A stretch of 64,000 nucleotides of DNA from Pycnococcus provasolii (GCA_049487715.1 CP150546.1:744001-808000); one strand, 5' to 3'; shown: positions 1-10,661, numbered from the stretch's first letter. Numbers and translations: made by a program. The notes: generated from the sequence alone by a model not told the origin.

Positions 1-137
1 AACTTCCACTTCCACCACATGTCAACGTTATGTTATGTATGGAGCAATGGAAAAGACTTGGTTTGGGGAATTACACGTTTGACTATGCATTGTGTAGTAT
101 GTACTCATGATCACAGAAGCAAGCTAGAAGGAAACCT

Positions 138-1523
138 CTAAAGGCTTGCGAGCACCTTGTCCGCAGCCTTGAGTGTGAACTCGATGTCCTCGTCCGTGTG
201 CGCCATGGACATGAAGCCAGCCTCGTACGACGAGGGCGCGAGGTACACGCCCTCCTCAAGCATGCCGCGGTGCCACTTGGCGAACTTCGCCGTGTCCGTC
301 TTCTCGGCATCCTGGAAGCAGTTCACCGGTCCCTCGCAGAAGAAAAATCCGAACATGCCGCTGATGGAGCCACCTGTCATTGCGTGGCCGTGCTTCTTCC
401 CGAGCTCGAGGATGCCCTCGACGAGCTTCTTTGTCTGGCGGTCCATGTGCTTGTATCCCGCGCGGTCGTCGCGTCTGAGAATCTCGAGCGTCTTGAGTCC
501 CGCCGTCATCGCGAGCGGGTTTCCGCTGAGCGTTCCTGCCTGGTACATCGGGCCCGCGGGCGCCACCACGTCCATGATCTCGCGCTTGCCGCCGTACGCG
601 CCGACGGGAAGGCCGCCGCCAATCACCTTGCCCATGGTGGTCATGTCAGGGGTGACTCCAAAGTGCTCCTGCGCACCGCCGTAGCTGATGCGGAATCCCG
701 TCATCACCTCGTCGAAGCACAGCACGGCGCCGTCCTCCTCGGTGATCTCACGGAGCGCCTGCAGGAACTCCTTCGTCGGCGGGATGAAGCCGCTGTTTCC
801 CACAACCGGCTCGATGAACACGCCGGCGATCTCGCCCTTGTTCGCCTTGAAGATCTCGCGCACGCTCTCGATGTCGTTGTACGTCGCGCACAGCGTGGGC
901 GCGGTACTTGCCGACGGCACGCCGGGGCTGTCGGGCAGTCCAAGCGTCGCCACGCCGCTGCCAGCCTGCACGAGGAAGCTGTCGGCGTGTCCGTGGTAGC
1001 ATCCAACAAACTTGAGCACCTTCTCGCGTCCGGTGTAAGCGCGCATGGTGCGCAGCGCGGAGAGGCACGCCTCCGTTCCGCTGTTGCAGAAGCGCACCAT
1101 CTCCACCGAGGGCACGGCGTCGATGACCGCCTTGGCGAGCTCGTTCTCGAGCGCGCACGGTGCGCCGAAGCTGGTTCCCTTGGCCAACTGCGCGATGAGC
1201 GCCTCGTTCACCTCGTCGCTGGCGTGTCCGACAATCGCCGGTCCCCACGAGCCGACGTAGTCGACGTACTTGTTACCGTCCACGTCGAAGGCGTAGGCAC
1301 CCTTCACCTTGTCGAAGACGATCGGTCCTCCGCCGACGCTCTTGAATGCGCGCACGGGGCTGTTCACACCACCGGGGAGGAGGTCCTGCGCCTCCTTCAT
1401 TATTTCCGCAGACTTGGTGACCGTGTGCTTGGAGGTTGTGGTAGCAGCCTGGCAGCGCGTGGAGCGCATGGATGCGCGCGAGTGCGAGGGAGCACGCGCC
1501 GTTTTCACCTGGGACATCATCAT
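138..1523 (-). CDS. GSA: Glutamate-1-semialdehyde 2,1-aminomutase, plastid
   Basis: Converts glutamate-1-semialdehyde to 5-aminolevulinate, the committed precursor of chlorophyll and heme, in the plastid stroma. The 461-residue product is a fold-type I PLP enzyme of the usual family length plus a leader. Visible motifs are [13 protein letters not shown] near residue 48, the NSGTEA segment near 147, FDEVMTGFR at 270-278 (PLP-binding Asp271) and [12 protein letters not shown], in which Lys299 is the expected Schiff-base lysine. The start at 1523 is the first of three consecutive ATGs. The frame stays open upstream to 1766, but that part looks like untranslated sequence, not protein. The first 25 to 30 residues are Ser/Arg/Ala-rich and acid-poor, ending near STRC-QA, as in a chloroplast transit peptide. 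A TTACA (TGTAA on this strand) lies about 65 bp past the stop. The identification is secure; the exact transit cleavage site is inferred. Confidence 0.96.
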   Translation of the reverse strand: MMMSQVKTARAPSHSRASMRSTRCQAATTTSKHTVTKSAEIMKEAQDLLPGGVNSPVRAFKSVGGGPIVFDKVKGAYAFDVDGNKYVDYVGSWGPAIVGHASDEVNEALIAQLAKGTSFGAPCALENELAKAVIDAVPSVEMVRFCNSGTEACLSALRTMRAYTGREKVLKFVGCYHGHADSFLVQAGSGVATLGLPDSPGVPSASTAPTLCATYNDIESVREIFKANKGEIAGVFIEPVVGNSGFIPPTKEFLQALREITEEDGAVLCFDEVMTGFRISYGGAQEHFGVTPDMTTMGKVIGGGLPVGAYGGKREIMDVVAPAGPMYQAGTLSGNPLAMTAGLKTLEILRRDDRAGYKHMDRQTKKLVEGILELGKKHGHAMTGGSISGMFGFFFCEGPVNCFQDAEKTDTAKFAKWHRGMLEEGVYLAPSSYEAGFMSMAHTDEDIEFTLKAADKVLASL

Positions 1524-1763
1524 GTTGCGTTGCGTGTGGTATAATATGGCGGCGATTATATGGGGGAGAATGGGAGGTGGAAGGTGACGTTCCCCCTGAA
1601 AAAAATCCCGAATGGGTGACAAAATCCAAAGATGGATTGAATAGCGATTCCGAGTTGTGCGCAGATTCACGGGGATCCCTCCTGATCCCTCCCTCCCTGA
1701 GTCCCTCCCTGATTCCCTGAGGCCTGTTCCTGTTCGGGTTTGGTTTCCCTGATTCATTTTTGG

Positions 1764-1796
1764 CATCTGTTTCGGGGTTACATCTGTTTCGGGGTT
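1764..1796. repeat. 17-bp tandem duplication
   Basis: CATCTGTTTCGGGGTTA occurs twice back to back (1764-1780 and 1781-1796, the second copy one base short). Confidence 0.8.
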
Positions 1797-1956
1797 CCCA
1801 TTGCAATTGCCCCCTCGAGCTTGTACCTATGCTGTTCCCCTTACACTTAAGTGTTGCTGCGTTCCATCCTGGATGTTGCGTGACTCCTCCTGCTCCTGCT
1901 CATGCTCATGCAGGCTCCAAGATGATACATACATGTCCGCTTGGCACCTGCCTGCC

Positions 1957-1978
1957 TGTGTGTGTGTGTGTGTGTGTG
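1957..1978. repeat. (TG)11 microsatellite
   Basis: Eleven uninterrupted TG dinucleotides. Confidence 0.95.
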
Positions 1979-2224
1979 AATCTGCCTGTGCGCTCCCGGG
2001 ACCCTTGTTCATATAACGCTTCATATAAACCTCAGAACTTTTAGGTTTAGATGCTTTTGGTTTCAGCATCCTCAGTTTAGCGCTAGCTTTTACTGCTGGT
2101 GGTGGTATTCTTAATGTTTTGTATGATGAAATCTCTCTTCCTCTTCGTGGATTTAAATTATCAACGGACACGTACATCTCTACCATCTCTGTTCTCTCCT
2201 CGTCGAACGTCGCCTCGTCGTCGA

Positions 2225-2839
2225 ATGAACATGTCACCTCTTTCTCTAAATCTCTTTCGACAATCAGCCCTGCTCGTCATCATACTCACCGCAGTTGCAG
2301 TCGCATCTACTTTCGCATCTTCGGGAGTGGCCGAAGCACGACCGCGATTCGGATATGCACTCGGACAGGCGCGCGACTTCGCAGTTCGAGAATTCACGGA
2401 AAATCCTATGTACAGCTTGGCGCCCGTGCAGCCTACCGTAGCAAGCGCGGTCGCCGTCGCAAAAACAAAAAGCGCTCTCGCAAACTTGTTCACCGCAGAC
2501 TTTCCGTGTGGTGTGCTGGGAGGAGTCGCGCCGTTCAACGTGCTGTGCCCGTTCAACTCAACGCAGGGATTTGTATGGCCAAGTGACGTACCCACGATTG
2601 CCGTCGGACCGGCGACCGGTGCTCCAAAGTGGCGTGTAGGGCCCATCAACTACAACAACCTAGTGCAATATGGCGCGGAAGCGCTCGTCAGCCGTGCCAT
2701 GGGGTTCATTGCACGACACACGACGTACCAGCGAGGCAGAATTAGCCTGTGCGAAGGGTCGCGCAGCATGTGGGGATGCCTAGTTCGTATTGCATACCAG
2801 TACGTTCTCGTCGAAGCAACCACCAAGCCAGACATCTGA
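2225..2839 (+). CDS. Small secreted or lumenal protein of unknown function
   Basis: No family is recognised. From the ATG at 2225 (MNMSPLSLNLF) the product is 204 residues. A hydrophobic stretch at about 12-32 ends in GVAEA-RP, which reads as a signal peptide or a thylakoid-type targeting segment. The mature part has four cysteines in two pairs (FPCGVL..VLCPF and SLCEGS..GCLVR), so one or two disulfides are plausible. The frame is open upstream to an ATG at 2099, but those residues look like UTR. The gene converges on the thioredoxin-like gene, with stop codons about 30 bp apart. Coding reality rests on the leader, the balanced composition and the open frame, not on homology. Confidence 0.6.
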   Translation: MNMSPLSLNLFRQSALLVIILTAVAVASTFASSGVAEARPRFGYALGQARDFAVREFTENPMYSLAPVQPTVASAVAVAKTKSALANLFTADFPCGVLGGVAPFNVLCPFNSTQGFVWPSDVPTIAVGPATGAPKWRVGPINYNNLVQYGAEALVSRAMGFIARHTTYQRGRISLCEGSRSMWGCLVRIAYQYVLVEATTKPDI

Positions 2840-2870
2840 TTTTAAAATCTCTGTTAAAATAAATTTTTTG

Positions 2871-3674
2871 TTACACGCAAAAGCGACTCCAACAGAATCG
2901 CACCGCCTGCACAACGGACACGGCGTATGCCAACGCCAGCCAGATGTCAAACTTGCTATACAGCAAAGAAGTTGCGTCCGTGTGTTGTACGGCAGCTTCC
3001 ACCGGCCAGGCCACGCCGCGGTAACACTCCAGTCCCTCTGCGGTGCACGCCGCGATTCCATCACGTGGACTCGATGGCACGCGGTCGCCGAACGGCCAAA
3101 GCAGTCGTCGCCATCTCGGAGCCTCGTCGAGACGCTCGCTGTCGTCGTTGTCGCCGCTCCCGACGACGCCCGGGGGACAGTGACACCTTGCGTAAGAGGC
3201 TATCGGCTTGACGCGTGCACCCTCGCGCACGAAGTCTGCAATGCTCGCGACAGTTCTGTTTCCGTCGTACCTGAATTTGACGTGGAAGGCGTGCAGGTGG
3301 AGTGCGGGCAGTGCGTTTACTCCGTGCGCGTGCAGGAACGAGCTGCTAACATTATTCGCATCCACCGTCGTGAACGTCACATTCGAGCGCGCGGGAAAGT
3401 GACGCGCTGCCGCCTCGAGTGCCCTCTTCATGTGCCTAGCGTGCACCTCGGTTGGGCTGTAGTACAGCACGGCAAGCGCCTTGTTGGGCCTGGCTCTGCG
3501 AACACCGGCGATGCGTCGCGACGCCGCGCGTTCGCCCAGCGCTTCGACGTGCGCAGGCTGTTTCGCGTTCGTCCATGCGCGCCACCACCACGACGTCGAC
3601 GAAGCTGACGCCGCCGACGCTGCCTGTAAAAGCGCTGCGAACGACACGAGAACACAGAAGAGGGTGGTCGCCAT
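2871..3674 (-). CDS. Membrane-anchored thioredoxin-fold protein lacking CxxC
   Basis: The 267-residue protein starts with a clear signal peptide (MATTLFCVLVSFAALLQAASA). A thioredoxin-like domain follows at about 60-165: a beta strand ALAVLYYSP, a helix, TFTTVDANN, then VNALPALHLH, equivalent to the usual cis-Pro strand, and YDGNRTVASIADFV. A hydrophobic segment near the C-terminus (IWLALAYAVSVVQAV) could anchor it. The position of the CxxC active site reads SPTEVHAR, so a redox role by the standard mechanism is unlikely. This resembles non-catalytic PDI/TMX-type proteins of the ER, which act in binding or as structural domains. The ER location is inferred from the signal and anchor. The TGTAA signal overlaps the stop. 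Confidence 0.7.
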   Translation of the reverse strand: MATTLFCVLVSFAALLQAASAASASSTSWWWRAWTNAKQPAHVEALGERAASRRIAGVRRARPNKALAVLYYSPTEVHARHMKRALEAAARHFPARSNVTFTTVDANNVSSSFLHAHGVNALPALHLHAFHVKFRYDGNRTVASIADFVREGARVKPIASYARCHCPPGVVGSGDNDDSERLDEAPRWRRLLWPFGDRVPSSPRDGIAACTAEGLECYRGVAWPVEAAVQHTDATSLLYSKFDIWLALAYAVSVVQAVRFCWSRFCV

Positions 3675-3734
3675 GCGCCAAACAGAGTGGTTGGTTGGTT
3701 GGTTGGGGGGGAAGGGACGGATCCGAGGGGCGTT

Positions 3735-3750
3735 CTAACCCTAACCCTAA
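3735..3750. promoter_or_regulatory. Telomere-like CTAACCC repeats (telo-box-like)
   Basis: CTAACCCTAACCCTAA lies about 60 to 75 bp upstream of the thioredoxin-fold gene start. Plant telo-boxes (AAACCCTAA) are known promoter elements; function here is inferred from position alone. Confidence 0.3.
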
Positions 3751-3849
3751 TAATGACGACGGCCGCGGAATGGACGACCGCTGGACAAGAGTAAAGTACA
3801 CTTATTTCACTACTGTATGAGCGATCTTAGAGCAAAAGCAGCGGCTCGT

Positions 3850-5424
3850 TCACCACACCAGCGCCCAGCTCGATACAATGGCGTACAACACGGCGTGCCT
3901 GACGCCATACGCAATCACGTACAGTGACGCGGCAACGCGCGTGGACACGTCATCGGACGACGATGCGACGACTTCGGCGAGATTGCGCACAAAGTCCGTC
4001 CAGTCAACCGCACCAACAAACAGCCAGCTTGGAAGAATTGCGCCACGCGTCAGCCAAGCAATGGCGTTCTGCCGCCATCCGCTTATGTCTTCGTCGGAAG
4101 CCTGGCCGCAGCTGAACACTTCAAGCCACTCCACGTCCACTGGTTCGTATCCCGCGTCACGCTGCATGCGAAAGCTCAGCTCGCGACAGTGGTTCACGCC
4201 GTACATGATGCTGACGTCCTTCTTGCCGATAGACTGCACGGCGCTCACCGCGCGCGCATTGCGCGCGCCAATGGTGGCATCCACGACGTCTTCCACGCAT
4301 CCCGACAGGCGATAGCGCTGGTCGAGCACCTGAGCCAACACCGCACGTCTCGCACTCATCACGTCAAGGCTCACAAGACGCTCGACGATGAAAGTAAGCA
4401 GTGAGGGTGCCGTCAGCACAGCACCGTCGTTCGAGATGTCGTCGTTGCCGCCACCAAGTGCAATGCCCGCCGAGGCGGACGTCGGGCCGAGCGTCGCGTA
4501 GTCAAATCCAACGAGCACCACCTCTGGACAAGGAAAAAGTACAGAGAGGCCGAGGCGCGCTGCGACGGTTCTCGAATCCGAAGCGTACTGTGAACGCGCC
4601 GCGGCACTCGACGGCGAGTACATCGGGCCTCGTGCGAACACCGCGAGCACGTTGCGCGCGAGCGCGGCGGCACCTCCTCCAACAATTCTGCTCGGCGCAG
4701 GCTCGGCGGCAATCCCGCTCGGGGCGGTCACGCGCGACCACCTCCCCCAACGTCGTGCCAACCCGCTTCGTGCCAGCCCGCCAAGTGCTGACGACAGCAC
4801 AGGCTCCGTCGCGGAGGCGTCGTCGTTGCCGAAAGGAAGCCTCTCGCCGTTCGCGTCACCCGCCATCGCCAGCCACTCCTCTCTAGACATGTCACCGATG
4901 AACCACGACCTTCTTCGAAACTCGATGCACGCCAGCTGGCACTGGAGCCCATGCCTGGACGCGAAGAAGCGTGCGTCCGGCGACGGGTCAACCGCTTGCC
5001 TCAGCTCGTATGCCGCGCCATTTTTCCTGCGACGTAGCGCATCGTCAACGATAAGCTCGAACACGCACGCGTCGCTCGCCGCGCAAGCTCGCTCCACCGC
5101 CTGGAAGTACGCGGCTTCGCCGACGTGCACGGTGGCGACAATGTGCACGCGTTCGTTCGTACCGCGGCGTTGCAGCGTGAGCACGGCCGTCTGCGCCTGC
5201 ACGCGTCCGTCAGGCGCACGCACGATGCGGAAGAAGTCTCTGGCTGGGAGGATGGGCGGCTCGACGTCCGTTTGTCGGTTGGCTCGTGACGTCGCCGCCA
5301 TCTTCGCTGAGGAGGGTCGTTTGCCGCCGACGGGCCGACGTTGTCGGCGCCCGCCCGACCGCATGGGAACTACTACGCCCCCAGTAGCTCCAGACACCAG
5401 CATGCTCCGGACACGAGGAGCCAT
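3850..5424 (-). CDS. TraB/PrgY (TIKI-superfamily) domain protein
   Basis: The 524-residue protein matches the TraB/PrgY/TIKI fold by its two signature regions. An N-terminal HIVATVHVGEAAYF with H100 and E103 is followed by CVFELIVDD (E123) about 20 residues later. A late strand-plus-His motif, MYGVNHCRELSF, lies near residue 405. In metazoan TIKI these positions bind metal for proteolysis; plant and algal TraB proteins are organelle membrane proteins, mostly of unclear activity. The first 50 residues are Arg/Ser/Gly-rich without acids until about residue 53, consistent with an organelle transit peptide. The last about 20 residues are hydrophobic (YVIAYGVRHAVLYAIVSSWALVW) and could be a tail anchor. 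A long Ala/Ser-rich insertion (about 195-300) separates the motifs. Family call is good, activity and location are inferred. Confidence 0.72.
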   Translation of the reverse strand: MAPRVRSMLVSGATGGVVVPMRSGGRRQRRPVGGKRPSSAKMAATSRANRQTDVEPPILPARDFFRIVRAPDGRVQAQTAVLTLQRRGTNERVHIVATVHVGEAAYFQAVERACAASDACVFELIVDDALRRRKNGAAYELRQAVDPSPDARFFASRHGLQCQLACIEFRRRSWFIGDMSREEWLAMAGDANGERLPFGNDDASATEPVLSSALGGLARSGLARRWGRWSRVTAPSGIAAEPAPSRIVGGGAAALARNVLAVFARGPMYSPSSAAARSQYASDSRTVAARLGLSVLFPCPEVVLVGFDYATLGPTSASAGIALGGGNDDISNDGAVLTAPSLLTFIVERLVSLDVMSARRAVLAQVLDQRYRLSGCVEDVVDATIGARNARAVSAVQSIGKKDVSIMYGVNHCRELSFRMQRDAGYEPVDVEWLEVFSCGQASDEDISGWRQNAIAWLTRGAILPSWLFVGAVDWTDFVRNLAEVVASSSDDVSTRVAASLYVIAYGVRHAVLYAIVSSWALVW

Positions 5425-5740
5425 TGCAGGCTGAGATGCATTAGGGCGAGGGAGTTCGTGGTGTGCAGGAAAAAAGGAAAGGGGGAGAGGAGGAGGGGAA
5501 TGCCCCCGGGGATCCCTCCTAGGTCGTATTATGCGGGTCGTAGGGTGAGGGTGCCTGCTTTGGCTGAAATCGCGCGAAAGCAGGCTTCAACCTCAAAAAA
5601 AACAGACCGCACCCCTTCCTCCTCCCCCTCCTCTCCCTCCTCTCCCTCTGCAGAAGCCAGTCATTCTGCGCGCGCTTTGCTTCACGTTGGTGTTGTCTTT
5701 CTCTTGTGTTTCTCGCTCTCTGTGTGTTCTCTCCCTGAGA
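5425..5740. promoter_or_regulatory. Divergent promoter region, TraB-like gene and RAD51
   Basis: A 316-bp spacer separates two oppositely transcribed starts. It contains a C/T-rich tract (5610-5650) just before the RAD51 leader. No TATA box is evident. Confidence 0.45.
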
Positions 5741-6905
5741 ATGGCGGCAATGATGGCTCCCTCAATGGCGGCGGCTCCCATGGGAGCAGCCGAAGACAAC
5801 ATGGAAGCCGAGGAGGAAGAAGAACTTCTCGCACACGCACAGCAGCAACCCATGCCGTTGACCCGCATCGAGGGCATCGACGGACTCAAAAGCAAGGACA
5901 TACGGATCCTCATGGATGCAGGATACCACACCGTCGAGAGTGTGGCACGTGCGACGCTCAAGGACCTACAGCTCGTCAACGGAATCAGCGAGCAGAAGGC
6001 GGACAAGCTCAAAGCAGCTGGTACGACTTATTGTTTGCAAGAAACTCTTGCACTCCACTTGGTGAGTAGAAAATCTTCATACTCACGACCCACATAAAAC
6101 GCACACACTTACAATAGCTGCCAGCCTCGTTCCCACTGGATTTACCTCCGCCTTCGCTCTGGCGGAAACGCAGGCAGCCATGCTGAAGGTTCACACGGGA
6201 TGCAAGGCTCTTGACGAAATCCTTGGAGGAGGCATCGAGCAGGGCAGCATCACCGAGGTGTATGGCGAGTATCGCACGGGAAAGTCGCAGCTGTGCCACA
6301 CGTTGGCAGTAACGTGCCAGTTGTCGCCGGATAAGGGAGGTGGCGAGGGCAAGTGCCTCTACATTGACACCGAGGGCACGTTCCGCCCAGGCCGTCTTGC
6401 TCCTATCGCGGAACGTTTCAAAATGAACGTGCAGGACGTTCTGGAGAACATCGCGTACGCGCGCGCTCACAACACAGAGCACCAGACGGACCTTCTCGCG
6501 CACGCCGCCGCGATGATGGCAGACAGCCGATTCTCGCTGGTGATTGTGGACAGTGTCACGAACCTCTACCGCTCAGAGTACAACGGACGCGGGGAGCTGA
6601 GCGCGCGTCAGGTTCACCTCGGCCGCTTCCTGCGCCAGCTGACACGCATTGCCGAGGAGTTTCAAGTCGCAGTTCTCGTCACGAACCAGGTGCAGGCTGT
6701 GGTTGACGGTGGGATGGCGTACGGGCCCACGTTCAAGCCGATCGGTGGACACATCCTTGCCCACGCGACAACGACGCGCCTCCAGCTGCAGAAGGGACGC
6801 GGTGACACTCGCAAGGCCAAGCTCATATGCAATCCTGGCCTTCCCGAGCGCGACGCCCTCTTCGGGATTACCGAAGCGGGCGTCGACGACGCAAACGACA
6901 AGTAG
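5741..6905 (+). CDS. RAD51: RAD51 recombinase (two exons)
   Basis: This is the strand-exchange ATPase of homologous recombination in the nucleus. I join exon 1 (5741-6020) to exon 2 (6118-6905) across a 97-bp GT..AG phase-1 intron. The join gives [14 protein letters not shown], exactly the family pattern, and a 355-residue protein. The N-terminal helix-hairpin-helix domain is at about 38-95. The ATPase core has Walker A GEYRTGKS (143-150), [11 protein letters not shown] and Walker B LVIVD (234-238). GRGELSARQ and [17 protein letters not shown] follow. The FKPIGG-type loop and HTLAVTCQL favour RAD51 over DMC1. The N-terminus is longer and more acidic than in animals. A TGTAA signal lies 35 nt after the stop. 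Confidence 0.95.
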
Positions 6906-6939
6906 CCGCGAAGCGGCGGCTTGCAATTTTGGAATTTGT

Positions 6940-6944
6940 TGTAA
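6940..6944 (+). terminator. TGTAA polyadenylation signal after RAD51
   Basis: The chlorophyte-type poly(A) signal TGTAA lies 35 nt past the stop codon. Confidence 0.45.
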
Positions 6945-7023
6945 CACGATCAAGACAGAAAGAAAGATTTGTTTTTTGCCCCTTCGTGTTGTTGTCGTAT
7001 ACAAATAAAGACATTCAACTCAA

Positions 7024-10000
7024 CTAAGCTTGACGACGTGTCTGGTCAATCATGTCTAGCAGAAATGCCTGCTCGCGCAAAAACTTGGTACCCTGCTCGA
7101 CGGAAAAATTCGACGCCGCGCCACCAATTCTCGCTGCATTAGCAAAGCGAAGTGCATGCAGCGTCGTGCGCTCGTAAAGGTGGCTCTTGGCCAAGCTTAC
7201 CATCAGCAGGCACTTTGGAACGCTCGTTCGCGCCTGATCGCCCGTGCGAATGGGCGTACCTCCTGCATGGTCACGTGCCTGTGGCTCGTACAGAACCTCG
7301 CCTAGCACGCGCGTGAGCTCGCATCGTCGACCCCCGCCGTGGCTTTCCTGCCAACGACTAGCTAGTGTCTGCCCAAGTTCGACGACACTTCGACGCACGC
7401 TCGCGTAACGACGCCTGCGCGCCGCAACATCTCCGCTTGACGGCGAGGATGGCGAGAATGCTGAGGTGGCGCCAGAAACGCCGGGCATGGCATCAGATTC
7501 ACGACTGAGCACACGCAAGTCGCAGAATGCCACTTTTGAACGTGTAGAAAGCTTGAGCCGACGATGTGTCGCGCTGAAATCAGTCACGTATTTGTACCGA
7601 GGTCGGTGTTGTTACGAGTTTTGTGCGTGTTCGTTAGTTCAGGGTTAGGACCAATAGCAAAAAGAGCATACAAAACCGTATTCCCCAAAATGTGAAAACG
7701 TACCAAAAATCAATCCAGAGCACAACGTGTGCACGCTCGTGACCTCTTGGGAGGATCGCAGTCCCCAGGCGCTGTGCGACACGGGCACGTATGGAAGGGT
7801 CGGGGTAGAGGCGCTGCAGGTCGTCCACGTCGCAGGTATGACATGCGAGCCAGAAAGCCTCCGCGGCACGCTTGGCGTCCTCCTGCGACTCGATGGTATC
7901 CCACGTTGCGCCGTCGGGCATCAGTCGCCCACCCGCGGCAGCGAATGTCGCTTCGTGGCGTGGGCCAGCCTCGTGGCGCTCTCGTCCTGGCATGGGTTTG
8001 CCAGTCTTAAATGCATCTTCCACCCTCTCGGGTCTCAACAACACGCGAGTGCGTGCCTTAATATCAGACTGTGCACTAATGTGCGATGATCCTCCCGGCT
8101 TGTGCGACATTGCACTAGTGGTTCCCCCGCCCATAGCGTCCTCGAGACGGTCTGCATCCACGTCAAGAAGGCAGTACGTCAGTGCGGTGCTCCAACCCGC
8201 CTCGGTCATTTCAGCACGCTGCTTTAGAAAGTCTAACAGAAAGTGCTGGAGTAGAGGACCTTGCTGATCCGAAACGGACTCCGTTCGTTGTTCCTTACCG
8301 TTAGGTGCAGACGTGGATGATGAGACACTGCCACCATTGGCGCCACCACCACTCTTTCGATTGCGGATTTCTCCAAACAGCAAATCTTCCTGAATTGTCG
8401 GCGCACCCCCATTTAAACAAATTATGCACGCTGACTTGCCATCCGCGAGAAGGCGCGCATACGGCTTAAGAATGCGCCACACATCTGGATGTTTCGGGCT
8501 GTCCAGATCAATCACATCATCTAGCTCGAAATCCTCGTGAGCAGTCCCACCCTCACCAATCATCGTGCCGCGCCGACTGCGCTCAGAGGCATGCTCGCCG
8601 CGGTGGACACGAACGGTGCCCAAGCCAGTATCTGGCGTCGATAGGATAGAACCAATTCCCTTTTCGAACTGTGTCGCCGTTCGCATGTGCGCCATAATAG
8701 CAGCCACGCGAACCTGCGGCTGGAGAAGCTCGAACAGCTTTCGACGTTCCAGTTCAGCTCCAAGCCATCGGCGGTAGATTGCACCACCGTCACCCTGCGA
8801 CAAAAGCGCGTTTGCGACGCGCAACTTTCGATTTTCGTTTCTGAGCTCGCCCATCTCTTCCCAGCTGAGCTGCCGCAGCTGGTCAAGCTCCGCCATCGCC
8901 GCAGCAGATCCAAGGCGAAGCGACTCGAGCTCTTCGCTCAACCTGATAATGTCGTACTCACGACTTTCGAGCTGTGCTCGGAGATTTGCGTTTTCCTCTT
9001 TCAGTGCAGCAATTTCCTCATTCAAGCGTGCAATCTCCACATTCATGCGCTCGCTTTCGGAACCCTTGTTTGTCGCATCTTCAGCAAGCCCTGCGCAAGC
9101 AACAAGCGTCTGGCGTAGCTGTTCCTTCAGAGCATCGCACTTGGATCGCAGATTCCCTTCAGAGGTTCTCAGCGTCTCAACACGTGCCTCGCTGGCAGCA
9201 GCTTCCTGCAATTTTCCCTTTAACTCTTGCTCAAGATGCTGTGCAACATGAGCACGCTCGCCTAGCTGAGCGTCAAGATGAGCAAGTCGCTGTTCCACCT
9301 TTTCCTTTTCCTCGTTAGTTGCATTCGCCAAAGCCTGCTTTCTAGCAAGCTCATGCTCCACATGTCGAAGGCTTTCAATCACATCACGGTGCTCCTTTCG
9401 TGATGCACTTAGATCCGTCTCAAGTTGGCGACAACGCTCTTCCAGGTCAGCGCGTCCTTGCTCAGATATCGCGCTTTTTGCCTTGAGCTGGCTAAGCTCA
9501 ACCTCGAGTGCCGCCGCCTCCTCTTGCGAAAGCTGCGCAAGCTGACTGTGCTTATTCAACATATCGTCGACGCGCGACTGCAATTCGACACACTTTGTGC
9601 GGTTTCGAACCACAACAGAGGAAGTATCAATGAGGCTCGTCACGTTTTGCTCGACTTGAGCGCACTGCTCTTGCAGGCTGCGTGCGTGCTCAGATAATCC
9701 ATCCGAATTCGTGCAGGTTTTTGCTGACGCCAAGTGTGAATCGATCGTGGACGCGCATTCAGACGCAGCACCATGATTCTCTGCAATGCGATCCATCAGT
9801 TTGGTTAGATCCTCCTCAAGATTGAGCACCTCGTCCGTTGACGGTGAATCTGATTTATGAAGACATCTTGACTTTAGAGACTCCAGCATCAGCTTGACTT
9901 TCGCCGCATTTTCCTCAAGACCGGCATTTTCCTTGTTGCATGATATGTGCATGGCTTGCAGGCGTTGAAGTGCCTGCTCGCCTACAACCTGTGGAGTGGC

Positions 10001-10576
10001 GCGCCTGTCATCCGAAGCGATGGTGCCGAGCGCTTTGGCGTCGCGAATCGCAGCATCGAGTGCTTCGCGTAGTGGTGCGGATTCTGAGTCCGAGGCCGAG
10101 GGCATGGTGGAAAGTGCATCGGCAGCCTTTCGTTGAACATTCTCGATCCTTGATACCACCTCATACCGCAAATTACTACTTGCGGCAGTTTCCTCGTTAG
10201 CTTTAGAGCACGCGGTAAGGCTAGAATTTATTTTCTCGCACTTCTCATTGCAATGCCTTAGGCTCGTTTGAAAGACCTCCAGCTGAGCTGCGACTTGCTC
10301 GATACGCTGCAGCATATCCTTGCGCAAAACGCTTTCTGGCAAGACGTCGTTCGGGTGCACGCGCGTACTCGTTCCGTCGTCGTCGGCCGTAACAGTGATG
10401 GCCCGAGGCGCGACGTGTGCGACACGTCCTGTTCGCCAGACATGTCCCGTCTGCGCGTGCTGAGCGCCCGCGGAGAAGAAGTACACGTGCTCGCCCTCTA
10501 TGGGCAGGTACGCGTCGTCACCAGGCTCGAGGCCGGAGCGCGCAACGACGCCCGCCAGTGGCGACGCCGTAGACAT
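7024..10576 (-). CDS. Kinesin-14-like protein with degenerate motor domain (pseudo-kinesin)
   Basis: Two exons, 10576-7704 and 7573-7024, joined over a 130-bp GT..AG intron, give 1,140 residues. An SH3-like segment at about 20-80 (TGHVWRTGRVAHV..VHPNDVLP) resembles the myosin N-terminal fold. A long coiled coil runs from about 90 to 600. The C-terminal 500 residues follow the order of a kinesin motor: ADGKSACIICLNGGAPT at the P-loop position (near 720), GWSTALTYCLLDVDADRLEDAM at the SFLEIYNE position, RGHERAHVVLWIDF at switch I (near 945), AFCDLRVLSRES at switch II (near 975), then CELTRVLGEVL and LHALRFANAARI. The P-loop Gly-Lys-Thr, SSRSH and DLAGSE are all lost. Coiled coil before motor is kinesin-14 order, as in the non-catalytic Kar3 partners Vik1/Cik1. 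The splice join keeps frame in a conserved block. Start chosen at MSTASPLAG; the frame is open to 10657. Confidence 0.75.
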
Positions 10577-10661
10577 CGCGGCCGGGCGACGTTCCGTTAT
10601 CTTCTCGGTTTCTTCACCTTTACAGTATTTTTCTTCAGGGTCGGACGAGCGATACATAAAG

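Larger units (their letters stand above)
1524..2224. other. Divergent intergenic spacer
   Basis: This is about 700 bp between the GSA gene and the next rightward gene. I see no convincing gene, only a 17-bp tandem duplication (1764-1796), a (TG)11 tract and C/T-rich sequence. It must hold the promoters of both flanking genes. Confidence 0.6.

Noticed and set aside
198-1544. Long plus-strand ORF (448 codons) opposite the GSA gene
   Set aside because: It is the antisense shadow of a secure gene. The product is His/Arg/Ala-rich without motifs, caused by GC-rich codon use.
5741-6905. DMC1 instead of RAD51
   Set aside because: [20 protein letters not shown] and the FKPIGG loop fit RAD51; DMC1-type HTLCVTAQL and IDTENTFRP are absent.
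7024-7587. A separate small gene with a kinesin-like tail
   Set aside because: It has no ATG at its start, and a consensus 130-bp intron joins it in frame with the upstream frame at the matching point of the kinesin fold, so it is exon 2 of that gene.
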